Assembly: GCF_037404875.1 (NCBI RefSeq) | Contig: NZ_JBBELO010000007.1 | Location: 1 to 64,000, forward strand | Direction of reading: 5' to 3' | Origin: Orlajensenia sp037404875 | GTDB taxonomy: Bacteria > Actinomycetota > Actinomycetes > Actinomycetales > Microbacteriaceae | DNA: 64,000 bases | Shown: piece after piece, positions 24,216 through 32,234 of the stretch | How positions within the stretch are numbered: the first letter of the stretch is position 1 | Layout: each line of letters begins with the position of its first letter | Program-made: the position numbers and the translations under genes | Notes under the pieces: generated by a model | What the model saw: the letters and a program-made list of their open reading frames with translations, nothing else | Told to the model about the DNA's origin: nothing | Database searches by the model: none

Positions 24216-24288
24216 CGGAGATCACGATTATTCCACATCCGAAATCGGTACCGATCCCGACCCCCCGAAGGCATCGACATCCACGTAC

Positions 24289-24294
24289 TAGGGT
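24289..24294 (+). promoter_or_regulatory. -10 element (TAGGGT) of the kinase-like gene
   Basis: TAGGGT ends six bases before ATG 24301. Confidence 0.55.
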
Positions 24295-24300
24295 CGCATC

Positions 24301-24903
24301 ATGGAACTGGTCGCCACCCCTCGCGTGCGCTTCCTGCGCGGCCTCGCCGATGAGATCCTGCAGAACTACGGGCGGGGGCGCGTGATCATCGCCATCGACG
24401 GTGCGCTCCGCAGCGGCAAGAGCGAGTTCGGCGACGACCTCGCAGCGGTGTTCGCGGAGCGTGGGCACCCCGCCTTCCGTGCATCGCTCGAGCACTTCCA
24501 CCGCACGCGCCAGGCGCAGGCCGGTTTCGGACCCGACACCGCCGAGCGCTACTTCCGCTACGGGTTCGACTACTCGCTGCTGCGCCGGGTGCTCATCGAT
24601 CCGTTCCGACTCGCCGGCAGCGCCGGCTTCGTCACCGCTGCCTTCGACCCCAGCCGCGACAAGCCCATCGAGCCGAAGTGGCAGACGGGGCCCGCCGATG
24701 CCGCCCTCATCATCGACGGGCGGTTCATCAACCGCCCGGAGCTTCGCGGAGCGTGGAACTGGAGCCTGTGGATCGACGGCGGCACACCCGACGAGGCGGA
24801 TGACCTGTACCACCGAGACGACGACCCGCGAGCGGTCGCGACCGCCGTCGTCGACAACTCCGTTCCGGAGCGTCCGCGACGGCTCTTCCTCGACAGCTGC
24901 TGA
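24301..24903 (+). CDS. Uridine-kinase-like P-loop protein
   Basis: A 200-residue cytosolic protein with Walker A GALRSGKS at residues 34-41 following a hydrophobic strand (RVIIAIDG), and later FDPSRDKPIEPKW and AALIIDGRFINRPEL, the latter like the strand-plus-acidic motif of uridine kinase-like NTPases. It is annotated in related genomes as uridine kinase-like; the true substrate is not known. A diverged 5' fragment of the same gene occurs 1.58 kb upstream on the other side of the acyltransferase gene. Confidence 0.7.
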   Translation: MELVATPRVRFLRGLADEILQNYGRGRVIIAIDGALRSGKSEFGDDLAAVFAERGHPAFRASLEHFHRTRQAQAGFGPDTAERYFRYGFDYSLLRRVLIDPFRLAGSAGFVTAAFDPSRDKPIEPKWQTGPADAALIIDGRFINRPELRGAWNWSLWIDGGTPDEADDLYHRDDDPRAVATAVVDNSVPERPRRLFLDSC

Positions 24904-24915
24904 TCGGGTCGGCCG

Positions 24916-25917
24916 TCAGCGCGCGTCGAGCACCTCGCGAACGACCCGCTGCACCGGCAGGAAGCCCTCGCCGCGCTCGACCTCGTGCACCAGTGCGGTG
25001 ATCCTCTCGTTGACCGGCGCTCGCAGGCCGACGGCGGCTGCCTCCCGCACGATGGCGCCGTTGAGGTAGTCGACCTCGGTGACGGCGCCGCGTCGGATGC
25101 TCTGCTGGGTGGAACCGAGGTTCGGCACGCTGCCCATCCGGGCTCCCATGAGCAGGGGGAGTGCCTGGCCGAGCCAGAGGGGGGCCCGCGCGATGAGCCG
25201 CAGGCGGCGGTTTCCGAGGCCCTGCAGCGTTCCGAAGCGGATGCCGCGCGCTTCTCCCACGCGGATCGCCTCCCGCATGCTCGCGGTGAGCGCCCTGCGC
25301 AGGCCCCGGTCGGCGATGACCTGCTGCACGCTGAGGCCCGTGATCGCGGGCAGGCCGTTGAGCATGTTCACGATGAGCTTGGTCCACTGAGCGCCGACGA
25401 AGTTCGCGACGGCGACGAACGGCACCGCCTCCGAGAGCACGCTCGCCCAGTGCATGCAGGCCGCGTCGGGCGACCCCGATCCGCGACCGAGATAGCTCGC
25501 CGCCTTCGTGGTGACCCGCACGACTCCGGGTTCGGTGTAGTTGGCGGCGATGATCGAGAGCGCGCCGAAGACCTCCGAGTTCGGCAGCAGCCCGCGGACG
25601 GTCTCGACGCCCTCGAGGCCGTTCTGCACGACGACGATGGGTGTGCCGTCGATGACGCGGGCATTCGCGGCGATGGCGGCAGCCGCATCCTGAGCCTTCG
25701 TGCAGACGAGGACGAGGTCGAACCCGCCGCTGAGACGTTCGGCGGCCAACGGATGAGCGTGGGCATCGCCGAAGCCGCCCGAGAGGCGGATGCCGTCGGA
25801 GAGGATCGCTGCCAGACCCGAACCGCGCGCGGTCACCTGCACCTCGTGGCCGGCCTTCTCGAGCAGCGCGGCGAAGGTGCCTCCGAGGGCGCCGGCTCCG
25901 ATGACCCCGAATCTCAT
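24916..25917 (-). CDS. panE: 2-dehydropantoate 2-reductase (ApbA/PanE family)
   Basis: A 333-residue protein. The NADPH motif GAGALGG is at residues 7-13 (MRFGVIGAGALGG), VCTKAQD and NGLEGVE follow, and the C-terminal domain has AQWTKLIVNMLNGLPAITG with the catalytic Lys. It would reduce ketopantoate to pantoate for coenzyme A synthesis, but the family also holds other ketoacid reductases. The start is ATG 25917 with TACGCT seven bases upstream; the frame is open further but that part lies outside the fold. Confidence 0.82.
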   Translation of the reverse strand: MRFGVIGAGALGGTFAALLEKAGHEVQVTARGSGLAAILSDGIRLSGGFGDAHAHPLAAERLSGGFDLVLVCTKAQDAAAAIAANARVIDGTPIVVVQNGLEGVETVRGLLPNSEVFGALSIIAANYTEPGVVRVTTKAASYLGRGSGSPDAACMHWASVLSEAVPFVAVANFVGAQWTKLIVNMLNGLPAITGLSVQQVIADRGLRRALTASMREAIRVGEARGIRFGTLQGLGNRRLRLIARAPLWLGQALPLLMGARMGSVPNLGSTQQSIRRGAVTEVDYLNGAIVREAAAVGLRAPVNERITALVHEVERGEGFLPVQRVVREVLDAR

Positions 25918-25924
25918 ACCTTCG

Positions 25925-25930
25925 AGCGTA
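25925..25930 (-). promoter_or_regulatory. -10 element (TACGCT) of panE, leaderless layout
   Basis: TACGCT on the minus strand ends seven bases before ATG 25917. Confidence 0.45.
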
Positions 25931-25984
25931 TGCCTCCGCGGGCAGCCCCCTGCGCAGCCGAGGGCGAGAGGATTGCCGCCGGGT

Positions 25985-27448
25985 TCAGACCCGCGCCGGC
26001 TCCGCCGCATCCGGGGCAGCGTCGCCGGCGAGCACCTCGGCCGCTGAGACGGTCTCGTCGGCGGCCTTCGTCGAGGAACGCCCGGCCGGCAGGAAGAACG
26101 CCGCCAGGAATCCGACGGCGACGACGCCCGCACCGGTGAGCACGGCCGGGATGGCGGCGTCGACGTACCCGGTGGGGGTCAGCTCACCCCCGGCTCCGGT
26201 GAAGACGGAGGTGAGCACGGCGATGCCCAGCGCGATGCCGATCTCGCGTAGGGTCGAGTTGGTTCCCGATGCCTTCGCGTGGTCGTCCTCGGGCATGTGG
26301 GCGAGCACGGCGGTGGCCGATGGTGCGAAGACGAGCGCCATGCCGACCCCCGCCATGATGAACGGGGCCACCATGTCGATGTAGGCCAGATCGGGACTCA
26401 ACTGCAGGGCGATCCAGGTGAGGCCTCCGGCCTGCAGGGCGAGACCGGCCACGATCAGGGCCCGGGTGCCCACGCGCGGTGCGAGCAGTCCCGCGATCGG
26501 TGCGATCACCATGGGAGCGAGCGTCCACGGCATGGTCAGTACGCCGGCTTCGAGCGCCGTGTACCCCTGCACGATCTGCAGGAACTGGATGAGGATGAAC
26601 ACGGAGCCGAACATGCCGAAGCTGAAGGTGATGCCGACGATGTTCGCGATCGAGAAGCTGCGATCGTGGAACAGGCGAAGCGGCAGGAGGGGAGCGGCGG
26701 CGCGCGATTCCCAGACCACGAACACGGCGAGCAGTGCCGTACCGGCGATGAGGGCGCCCAGCACCTCCGGGCTGTCCCATCCGGCCGGGTTGCCGCGCAC
26801 GATGCCGTAGACCAGTCCGAGCACGCCGAGTCCCGCCAGGGCGACACCGGCCAGGTCGCTGCGCAACCGCGCGCCGAGGGTGTTGGGCAAGGCGAGCAGG
26901 GCGAGCGGAACGGCGATCACGCCCACCGGGATGTTCAGCCAGAAGATGGCCTGCCAGTTCCAGTTCTCGATCACCGCGCCGCCGATCAGCGGTCCGAGTG
27001 CCACGCCGAGGCCGGCGACGCCGCCCCAGATGCCGATGGCCGCGGGCCGCAGGTGCTTCGGCACGCTGCCGGCGAGCAGCGTGAGGGAGAGCGGCATGAT
27101 TCCGGCCGCGCCGAGGCCCTGTACCGCGCGCGCGGCGATGACCTGCCACGGCTCGCTGCTCAGTGCGACCAGCGCACTCGCGACGGTGAAGACCACGATG
27201 CCCGCAACGAAGACCGTCCGTCGTCCGACGCGGTCGCCGAGGGCGGCGGCCGCGAGGATGAACGTCGCGAAGGCCAACGTGAAGGCGTTGACGAACCACT
27301 GCAGTTCCTCGATGGATGCGTCGAGGTCGCGCGCCATGGCGGGGAGCGCATTGGTGATCACCAGGTTGTCGAGGGTCGCCATGAACATGGGCAGCGAGGC
27401 GGCGACGATCGCGACCCAGACGGGCACGCGGCGGGCAGGTGACGACAT
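25985..27448 (-). CDS. MFS multidrug transporter, DHA2 (EmrB/QacA) family
   Basis: A 487-residue transporter with 14 predicted membrane helices. The family motifs are DNLVITNALPAMARDL near residue 26, GRRTVFVAG in the first cytoplasmic loop, RAVQGLGAAGIMPLSLTLL (motif C region) and WNWQAIFWLNIPVG. It should export drugs or toxic compounds in exchange for protons. AAGGAAA precedes the ATG at 27448. It is divergent from a TetR repressor across two matching operators, a standard inducible efflux arrangement. Confidence 0.92.
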   Translation of the reverse strand: MSSPARRVPVWVAIVAASLPMFMATLDNLVITNALPAMARDLDASIEELQWFVNAFTLAFATFILAAAALGDRVGRRTVFVAGIVVFTVASALVALSSEPWQVIAARAVQGLGAAGIMPLSLTLLAGSVPKHLRPAAIGIWGGVAGLGVALGPLIGGAVIENWNWQAIFWLNIPVGVIAVPLALLALPNTLGARLRSDLAGVALAGLGVLGLVYGIVRGNPAGWDSPEVLGALIAGTALLAVFVVWESRAAAPLLPLRLFHDRSFSIANIVGITFSFGMFGSVFILIQFLQIVQGYTALEAGVLTMPWTLAPMVIAPIAGLLAPRVGTRALIVAGLALQAGGLTWIALQLSPDLAYIDMVAPFIMAGVGMALVFAPSATAVLAHMPEDDHAKASGTNSTLREIGIALGIAVLTSVFTGAGGELTPTGYVDAAIPAVLTGAGVVAVGFLAAFFLPAGRSSTKAADETVSAAEVLAGDAAPDAAEPARV

Positions 27449-27482
27449 GGGGGTTTCCTTCTGACCGATGCGACGAGCTGTA

Positions 27483-27498
27483 GTAATCGAATGATTAC
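27483..27498. promoter_or_regulatory. TetR operator 1 (efflux side)
   Basis: GTAATC-GAAT-GATTAC is a perfect 6-bp inverted repeat close to the MFS start; it shares the pattern GTWATC-N4-GATWAC with the repeat at 27511. Confidence 0.6.
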
Positions 27499-27510
27499 AT
27501 GAGCAATGTA

Positions 27511-27526
27511 GTTATCAACTGATAAC
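27511..27526. promoter_or_regulatory. TetR operator 2 (overlaps tetR promoter)
   Basis: GTTATCA-AC-TGATAAC is a perfect 7-bp inverted repeat. It overlaps the tetR -10 element at 27523, fitting autorepression. Confidence 0.65.
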
Positions 27527-27528
27527 CT
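27523..27528 (+). promoter_or_regulatory. -10 element (TAACCT) of the tetR gene
   Basis: TAACCT ends seven bases before the GTG at 27536. Confidence 0.5.
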
Positions 27529-27535
27529 GTCAAGC

Positions 27536-28159
27536 GTGACGAAGAAAGATCGCATCTCGGCCCCTGAGCGCCGGGAGCAGATCCTGCAGGCGGCCACGCT
27601 CGTGTTCGGCGAGGTCGGCTACGCCGCCGCAACGACCGACCGGGTCGCGCAGGCGGCCGGCATCAGCCAGCCCTACGTGGTGCGGATGTTCGGAAGCAAG
27701 GAGAATCTCATCGTCGAGGTGCTCGAGCGCACCTGCGACCGGATCCTGGAGACGTTCCGATCGGCGATCGCCGACACCGCTGACCCCCGCACGCCGGCGG
27801 CCCGCATCGGCGCCGCCTACGTCGACCTCGTGGAGACCGACCGCGGCGTGCTGCTCTCCCTCATGCAGGGCTTCATCATGGGCGGCGACCCGCGCGTCGG
27901 GCCGGTCGCGCGGGCCGGCATCATGCGCATCTACGCACTCCTTCGGGAACAGGGCGGATTCACGCCCGAGGCGGCCCGAGACTTCTTCGCAAGCGGCATG
28001 CTCATCAACACCCTCGTCGCGTCCGGTCTCGTGAACGCCCTCGGAAGCGATCCGGCCGTCGCGGAGCTGTTCGAGTGCACCTTCCGCGACAAACTCCCCA
28101 TGGTCGTGGAGCGGCTGGGCACTGCCACAGCGAGGCCCGCGGAGGCGCTGGTACCCTGA
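27536..28159 (+). CDS. TetR-family repressor of the adjacent MFS pump
   Basis: A 207-residue regulator. The HTH (residues about 10-52: ERREQILQAATLVFGEVGYAAATTDRVAQAAGISQPYVVRMFGSKENLI) is canonical, and the C-terminal ligand domain has MQGFIMGGDPRVGPVARAG. It starts at GTG 27536 with a leaderless layout. The divergent MFS gene and the two shared inverted repeats make it the likely repressor of both genes, released by a pump substrate. Confidence 0.9.
   Translation: MTKKDRISAPERREQILQAATLVFGEVGYAAATTDRVAQAAGISQPYVVRMFGSKENLIVEVLERTCDRILETFRSAIADTADPRTPAARIGAAYVDLVETDRGVLLSLMQGFIMGGDPRVGPVARAGIMRIYALLREQGGFTPEAARDFFASGMLINTLVASGLVNALGSDPAVAELFECTFRDKLPMVVERLGTATARPAEALVP
28152..28157 (+). promoter_or_regulatory. 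-10 element (TACCCT) of truB
   Basis: TACCCT ends seven bases before the GTG at 28165 and lies within the end of the tetR gene. Confidence 0.45.
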
Positions 28160-28164
28160 AGCGC

Positions 28165-29085
28165 GTGCCATCCCGAGCCGCCAGCGGCATCCTCCTCGTC
28201 GACAAGCCCCTCGGCATCACGAGCCACGACGTCGTCTCCCGCATCCGCCGGCTGGCCGGCACCCGCAAGGTCGGCCATGCCGGAACGCTCGACCCGCTGG
28301 CGACCGGCCTGCTGATCATCGGCGTCGAGAGCTCCACCCGCCTGCTGACCTACATCGTCGGCGCCGACAAGGAGTACACCGCCACGATCCGGCTGGGTTC
28401 GTCCACGACGACGGATGACGCCGAGGGCCAGGAGCTGGGGCGCGCGCCTGCGGCGGCCCTGGAGCGCGTCTCGGAGAGCGACATCCGGCGGGTCATGGCC
28501 CGGCTCACCGGGCGCATCGAACAGGTGCCGAGCGCGGTCAGCGCCATCAAGGTCGACGGCAAGCGTGCCTACGCCCGGGTGCGCGCGGGGGAGGACGTCC
28601 AGTTGGCGGGTCGGCCGGTGACCGTCAGCACCTTCGAGCTCGGCGAGATCCGTTCGACCGGCGGCTACCTCGATGCCGAGGTGCGCGTGGAGTGCTCCTC
28701 GGGCACCTACATCCGGGCGCTGGCGAGGGACCTCGGCATGGGGCTCGGCGTGGGCGGTCACCTCACCGCCCTTCGGCGAACGCGAGTCGGCGTCTTCCGA
28801 ATCGAGGATGCCGCCGCGCTCGACACCCTCGACGTCGACGCCCGCCGGCTGAACCCCGCCGAGGCCGCTGGCAGGCTGTTCCCCGTCTACCGACTGGATG
28901 CCCAGCAGGCGGTCGACCTGGGGCACGGCAAGCGGGTGCTCGCGAGCGTGCCGCAGCCCGAGGGACCGGTCGCCGCCATCGCGCCGGAGGGCCGCCTGGT
29001 CGGACTCGTGGAGTTCACGGGCACGGAAGGCCGCAGCATCGTCAACTTCCCGCCCGACGCGCCAGATGCAGAGCCGGCGCCGTGA
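28165..29085 (+). CDS. truB: tRNA pseudouridine-55 synthase
   Basis: TruB makes the pseudouridine at position 55 in the T-loop of tRNAs. The 306-residue protein has GILLVDKPLGITSHDVV at residues 8-24, the catalytic D43 in GHAGTLDPLATG, KEYTATIRLG, and the C-terminal PUA-like part. The start is GTG 28165; the upstream open frame is antisense or out-of-frame to tetR. Its stop overlaps the GTG of a small membrane protein gene. Confidence 0.95.
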   Translation: MPSRAASGILLVDKPLGITSHDVVSRIRRLAGTRKVGHAGTLDPLATGLLIIGVESSTRLLTYIVGADKEYTATIRLGSSTTTDDAEGQELGRAPAAALERVSESDIRRVMARLTGRIEQVPSAVSAIKVDGKRAYARVRAGEDVQLAGRPVTVSTFELGEIRSTGGYLDAEVRVECSSGTYIRALARDLGMGLGVGGHLTALRRTRVGVFRIEDAAALDTLDVDARRLNPAEAAGRLFPVYRLDAQQAVDLGHGKRVLASVPQPEGPVAAIAPEGRLVGLVEFTGTEGRSIVNFPPDAPDAEPAP

Positions 29086-29450
29086 TCGCCTGGCTGACGT
29101 TCGCGCAGGTGGGGCTGGCGACCGTGGTGGCGCTGCTCTGCATCGTCCTCGGGCTCGCCGGTCGAAAGCCGAGCGACCTGAGCATCGGGGGACTCGCCCT
29201 CATCGAGGTGCTCCTCCTCGTCCAGGTCGTCGCGGCTATCGTCGGACCGCTCACGGGCAACGAGCCCACCGGAAGCGCGCTCGAGTTCTGGGTCTACCTC
29301 GTGTCGGCCGTGCTCATCCCGCCGGCCGCCGCCTTCTGGGCGCTCATCGAACGCAGCCGGTGGAGCACGGTCATCCTCGGCGTCGCCGCACTGGCCGTCG
29401 CCATCATGCTGTACCGCATGTGGCAGATCTGGACCGTGCAGGGCGCGTGA
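29082..29450 (+). CDS. Small four-helix membrane protein
   Basis: A 122-residue protein with four predicted membrane helices (WLTFAQVGLATVVALLCIVLG; LALIEVLLLVQVVAAIVG; FWVYLVSAVLIPPAAAFWALI; STVILGVAALAVAIML). The GTG overlaps the truB stop (GTGA), so it is co-translated with truB. No domain is recognised. Similar small membrane proteins commonly lie between truB and ribF in related actinobacteria. Confidence 0.7.
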   Translation: MIAWLTFAQVGLATVVALLCIVLGLAGRKPSDLSIGGLALIEVLLLVQVVAAIVGPLTGNEPTGSALEFWVYLVSAVLIPPAAAFWALIERSRWSTVILGVAALAVAIMLYRMWQIWTVQGA

Positions 29451-29483
29451 GCGCTGTCTGCGCCTGAGATAATCGACAGTGCC

Positions 29484-29936
29484 ATGACCTCCACCGCACC
29501 CGCATCCCCGACCACGAAGAACCGCGTCAGCGGAGCGGGTCGCGTTCTCATCGTCGTCTACGCCATCCTGGCCCTCGGGGCCACCGGCCGATCGATGGTG
29601 CAGATCATCGAGCGCTTCGACGTCGCCCCTCTGGCGTTCACGCTCTCCGCGTTCTCGGCGCTCGTCTACATCGTCGCCACGGTCGCCCTCATCCTGCGCG
29701 GCAGAACCTGGTACCGCGTCGCGTGGGCGGCGATCGGCATCGAGGCCGCCGGCGTGCTCATCGTCGGAACACTCAGCCTCATCGAGCCCTCATGGTTCCC
29801 CGAGGCGACCGTCTGGTCGTTCTACGGCATGGGCTACCTGTTCGTGCCGCTCGTGCTGCCCTGGATCGGAATGTGGTGGCTTGCGAAGCACCGCCCCGGC
29901 AGCGCTTCCTCCGCATCCGTCGCCGCCGACGCATGA
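29484..29936 (+). CDS. Small membrane protein upstream of ribF
   Basis: A 150-residue protein with a Thr/Ser/Pro-rich N-terminus and four predicted membrane helices (VLIVVYAILALGATGRSM; LAFTLSAFSALVYIVATVAL; VAWAAIGIEAAGVLIVG; FYGMGYLFVPLVLPWIGMWW). GATAAT lies ten bases before the ATG. The stop overlaps the ribF start (ATGA). No function is assigned. Confidence 0.72.
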   Translation: MTSTAPASPTTKNRVSGAGRVLIVVYAILALGATGRSMVQIIERFDVAPLAFTLSAFSALVYIVATVALILRGRTWYRVAWAAIGIEAAGVLIVGTLSLIEPSWFPEATVWSFYGMGYLFVPLVLPWIGMWWLAKHRPGSASSASVAADA

Positions 29937-30862
29937 TCACCTTCCGCGGCCTCTCGGAGGTGCCGGCCGACTGGCGGCCGTCTGCCGTCACCATCGGCAA
30001 GTTCGACGGCGTGCACGCCGGGCATCGCGCGGTGATCGACGAGCTGCGCGGCATCGCGGATGCCGCGGGCCTCGCCTCCGTCGTCGTCACGTTCGATCGC
30101 AACCCGCTCGCGCTGCTGCACCCGGAGCGGTGCCCCGCGGCGCTCGTGAGCATCGAGCAGAAGCTCGAGCTGCTCGCGGGAACCGGCGTCGACGCCGCGC
30201 TGCTGCTCACGTTCGATGAATCGCTCGCGAACCTCTCGCCCGAGGTGTTCGTGGACGACGTGCTCGTACAGGCGCTGCACGCCACGCACGTGCTCGTCGG
30301 CGCGGACTTCCGCTTCGGCGCCCGCGGAGCCGGAGACGTCGAGCTGCTGGTCGCGCTCGGGCGGCAGCACGGCTTCACGGTGCATGTCGTCGACGACGTG
30401 CGGCCGGACGGCGAGCACCGGGTCTCGTCCACCTGGATCCGGCAACTGCTCGACGACGGCGACGTGACGGCCGCCGAGAGGCTGCTCGGCCACATCCCGA
30501 GCGTTCGCGGCGAGGTCGTGCACGGCGCCGCCCGCGGTCGGGAACTCGGCTTTCCCACGGCCAACCTGTCGCCGGAATCCGAGGGGCTCATCCCAGCCGA
30601 TGGCGTGTACGCGGGCTACCTCATCGACGCCGGAGTGCGCTACCCCGCCGCCATCTCGGTGGGGAACAACCCGACGTTCGAGGGCGTTCCGCACAAGCAG
30701 GTCGAGGCGTACGTGATCGATCAGGAGCTCGACCTCTACGGGCACGTCGTGACCGTGGAGTTCTGCCGCCGTATCCGCGGAATGGTGGCGTACACCGGCA
30801 TCGAGCCGCTCATCGCCCAGATCTCCGCCGACGTCGACGAGGCGCGCTCACTGCTCGCCTGA
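29933..30862 (+). CDS. ribF: Bifunctional riboflavin kinase / FAD synthetase
   Basis: A 309-residue cytosolic enzyme that phosphorylates riboflavin to FMN and adenylates FMN to FAD. The N-terminal nucleotidyltransferase domain has IGKFDGVHAGH at residues 21-31 and DFRFG; the C-terminal kinase domain has GRELGFPTANL, the PTAN motif, and YAISVGNNPTF-like sequence. The ATG at 29933 overlaps the previous stop. In most actinobacteria ribF follows truB closely, as here. Confidence 0.95.
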   Translation: MITFRGLSEVPADWRPSAVTIGKFDGVHAGHRAVIDELRGIADAAGLASVVVTFDRNPLALLHPERCPAALVSIEQKLELLAGTGVDAALLLTFDESLANLSPEVFVDDVLVQALHATHVLVGADFRFGARGAGDVELLVALGRQHGFTVHVVDDVRPDGEHRVSSTWIRQLLDDGDVTAAERLLGHIPSVRGEVVHGAARGRELGFPTANLSPESEGLIPADGVYAGYLIDAGVRYPAAISVGNNPTFEGVPHKQVEAYVIDQELDLYGHVVTVEFCRRIRGMVAYTGIEPLIAQISADVDEARSLLA

Positions 30863-30884
30863 GCGGGTCGTTCGACGCCGCCCC

Positions 30885-30890
30885 TAGACT
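30885..30890 (+). promoter_or_regulatory. -10 element (TAGACT) of the CynX/NimT-type MFS gene
   Basis: TAGACT ends seven bases before the GTG at 30898. Confidence 0.45.
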
Positions 30891-30897
30891 TGGGCCG

Positions 30898-32121
30898 GTG
30901 AGCGCAGCCACCCCGCGGCCCCTCTGGGCGGGCCGCACCCTCGCCCTCCTCGGCATCCTCGTGGTCGCGCTGAACCTGCGCACGGCGGTCGCCGCGCTCT
31001 CGCCGATCGTGGCGGAGGTGAGCACCGACATCGGGCTCTCGAGCCTCGTCGTGGGCGTGCTCGGGATGCTGCCCCCCATCTGCTTCGCGCTCTTCGGAAT
31101 CCTCTCGCCCGCCTTCACGCGGCGCTTCGGGCTCGAGCCCGTGCTCATCGCCGCGCTCGTGGCGCTCATCGTCGGTCACCTGCTGCGGGCGGTCGCCCCG
31201 AACGTGATCGTGCTCGTGGTGGCCAGCATCATCACCTTCGCGGGCCTGGGCGTGGGGAACGTGCTGCTTCCCCCGCTCGTGAAGACGTACTTCCCCGATC
31301 GTGTGGGCCTCGTCACCTCCATCTACGTCTCCCTGCTCGCGGTGTCGACCCTGATCCCTCCGCTCGTGGCCGTGCCGATCGCCGATTCGGCCGGCTGGCG
31401 ATTCTCGCTGGGGCTCTGGTCGGTGCTCGGCCTGCTCGCGCTGCTGCCCTGGCTGGCGCTCGCGGTTCATCACCGCTCCCGGAACGACGACGCGGTAGCG
31501 GAGGAGCCGGAGCCTCCACTGGCCGGCCGGCTGTGGCGGTCCTCGGTCGCCTGGGCCCTGACGGCCGTCTTCGCCACGTCGTCGCTGAACGCCTACGCCC
31601 TCTTCGCCTGGCTTCCCAGCCTTCTGCGCGACACGGCTCACGTGAACGCGTCCCAAGCGGGCGCCATCCTCTCGCTGTACGCGGGCATCGGGCTTCCCGC
31701 CGGCCTGCTCATTCCCTGGCTGGCCGTGCGGCTGCGCCACGTCGAGATCCTCGTCTACATCGGGGCCGCGTTCTTCGTCGCCGGCTACCTGGGGCTGCTG
31801 ATCGTGCCCGGCACGGCGACGTGGCTGTGGGCCCTCCTGGCCGGCCTCGGACCCATGCTCTTCCCGCTCGCGCTCGTGCTCATCAACCTGCGCACGCGCA
31901 CCCACGTCGGGTCGGTGGCGCTCAGCGGGTTCGCGCAGGGCATCGGCTACAGCATCGGCGCCCTAGGGCCGCTGCTCGTCGGTGTGCTGCACGAGGTCAG
32001 CGGAGGCTGGACGCTGCCTCTCGTCTTCCTCACGGTCACGGCCATCGCCGTCGTCTTCGCCGGAGCCGTGGTGGGCCGCCCGCGCATGCTCGAGGACGAC
32101 CTGCGCCCGCGGTCATCCTGA
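30898..32121 (+). CDS. MFS transporter, CynX/NimT (cyanate/nitroimidazole) family
   Basis: A 407-residue transporter with 12 predicted membrane helices. The LNLRTAVAALSPIVAEV start, GMLPPICFALFGILSPAFTRRFG and GLGVGNVLLPPLVKTYFPDR segments are typical of the CynX/NimT branch. The substrate cannot be told from sequence. It starts at GTG 30898. Confidence 0.87.
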   Translation: MSAATPRPLWAGRTLALLGILVVALNLRTAVAALSPIVAEVSTDIGLSSLVVGVLGMLPPICFALFGILSPAFTRRFGLEPVLIAALVALIVGHLLRAVAPNVIVLVVASIITFAGLGVGNVLLPPLVKTYFPDRVGLVTSIYVSLLAVSTLIPPLVAVPIADSAGWRFSLGLWSVLGLLALLPWLALAVHHRSRNDDAVAEEPEPPLAGRLWRSSVAWALTAVFATSSLNAYALFAWLPSLLRDTAHVNASQAGAILSLYAGIGLPAGLLIPWLAVRLRHVEILVYIGAAFFVAGYLGLLIVPGTATWLWALLAGLGPMLFPLALVLINLRTRTHVGSVALSGFAQGIGYSIGALGPLLVGVLHEVSGGWTLPLVFLTVTAIAVVFAGAVVGRPRMLEDDLRPRSS

Positions 32122-32129
32122 TACGCGGC

Positions 32130-32145
32130 TTGCTCATATGAGCAA
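32130..32145. promoter_or_regulatory. Perfect 16-base palindrome, likely SorC/DeoR operator
   Basis: TTGCTCATATGAGCAA is a perfect palindrome 90 bases before the SorC-type regulator start, in the promoter region of the deoxyribose operon. It is the natural site for autoregulation. Confidence 0.6.
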
Positions 32146-32234
32146 ATGCACCAACTCATGTTGAATCGCGCGGGTCGCCTGCTTACGCTTGTCCGGGGCC
32201 GGAGCTCCGCGAGCCTGAGCAGGGAGGTGCAGCA

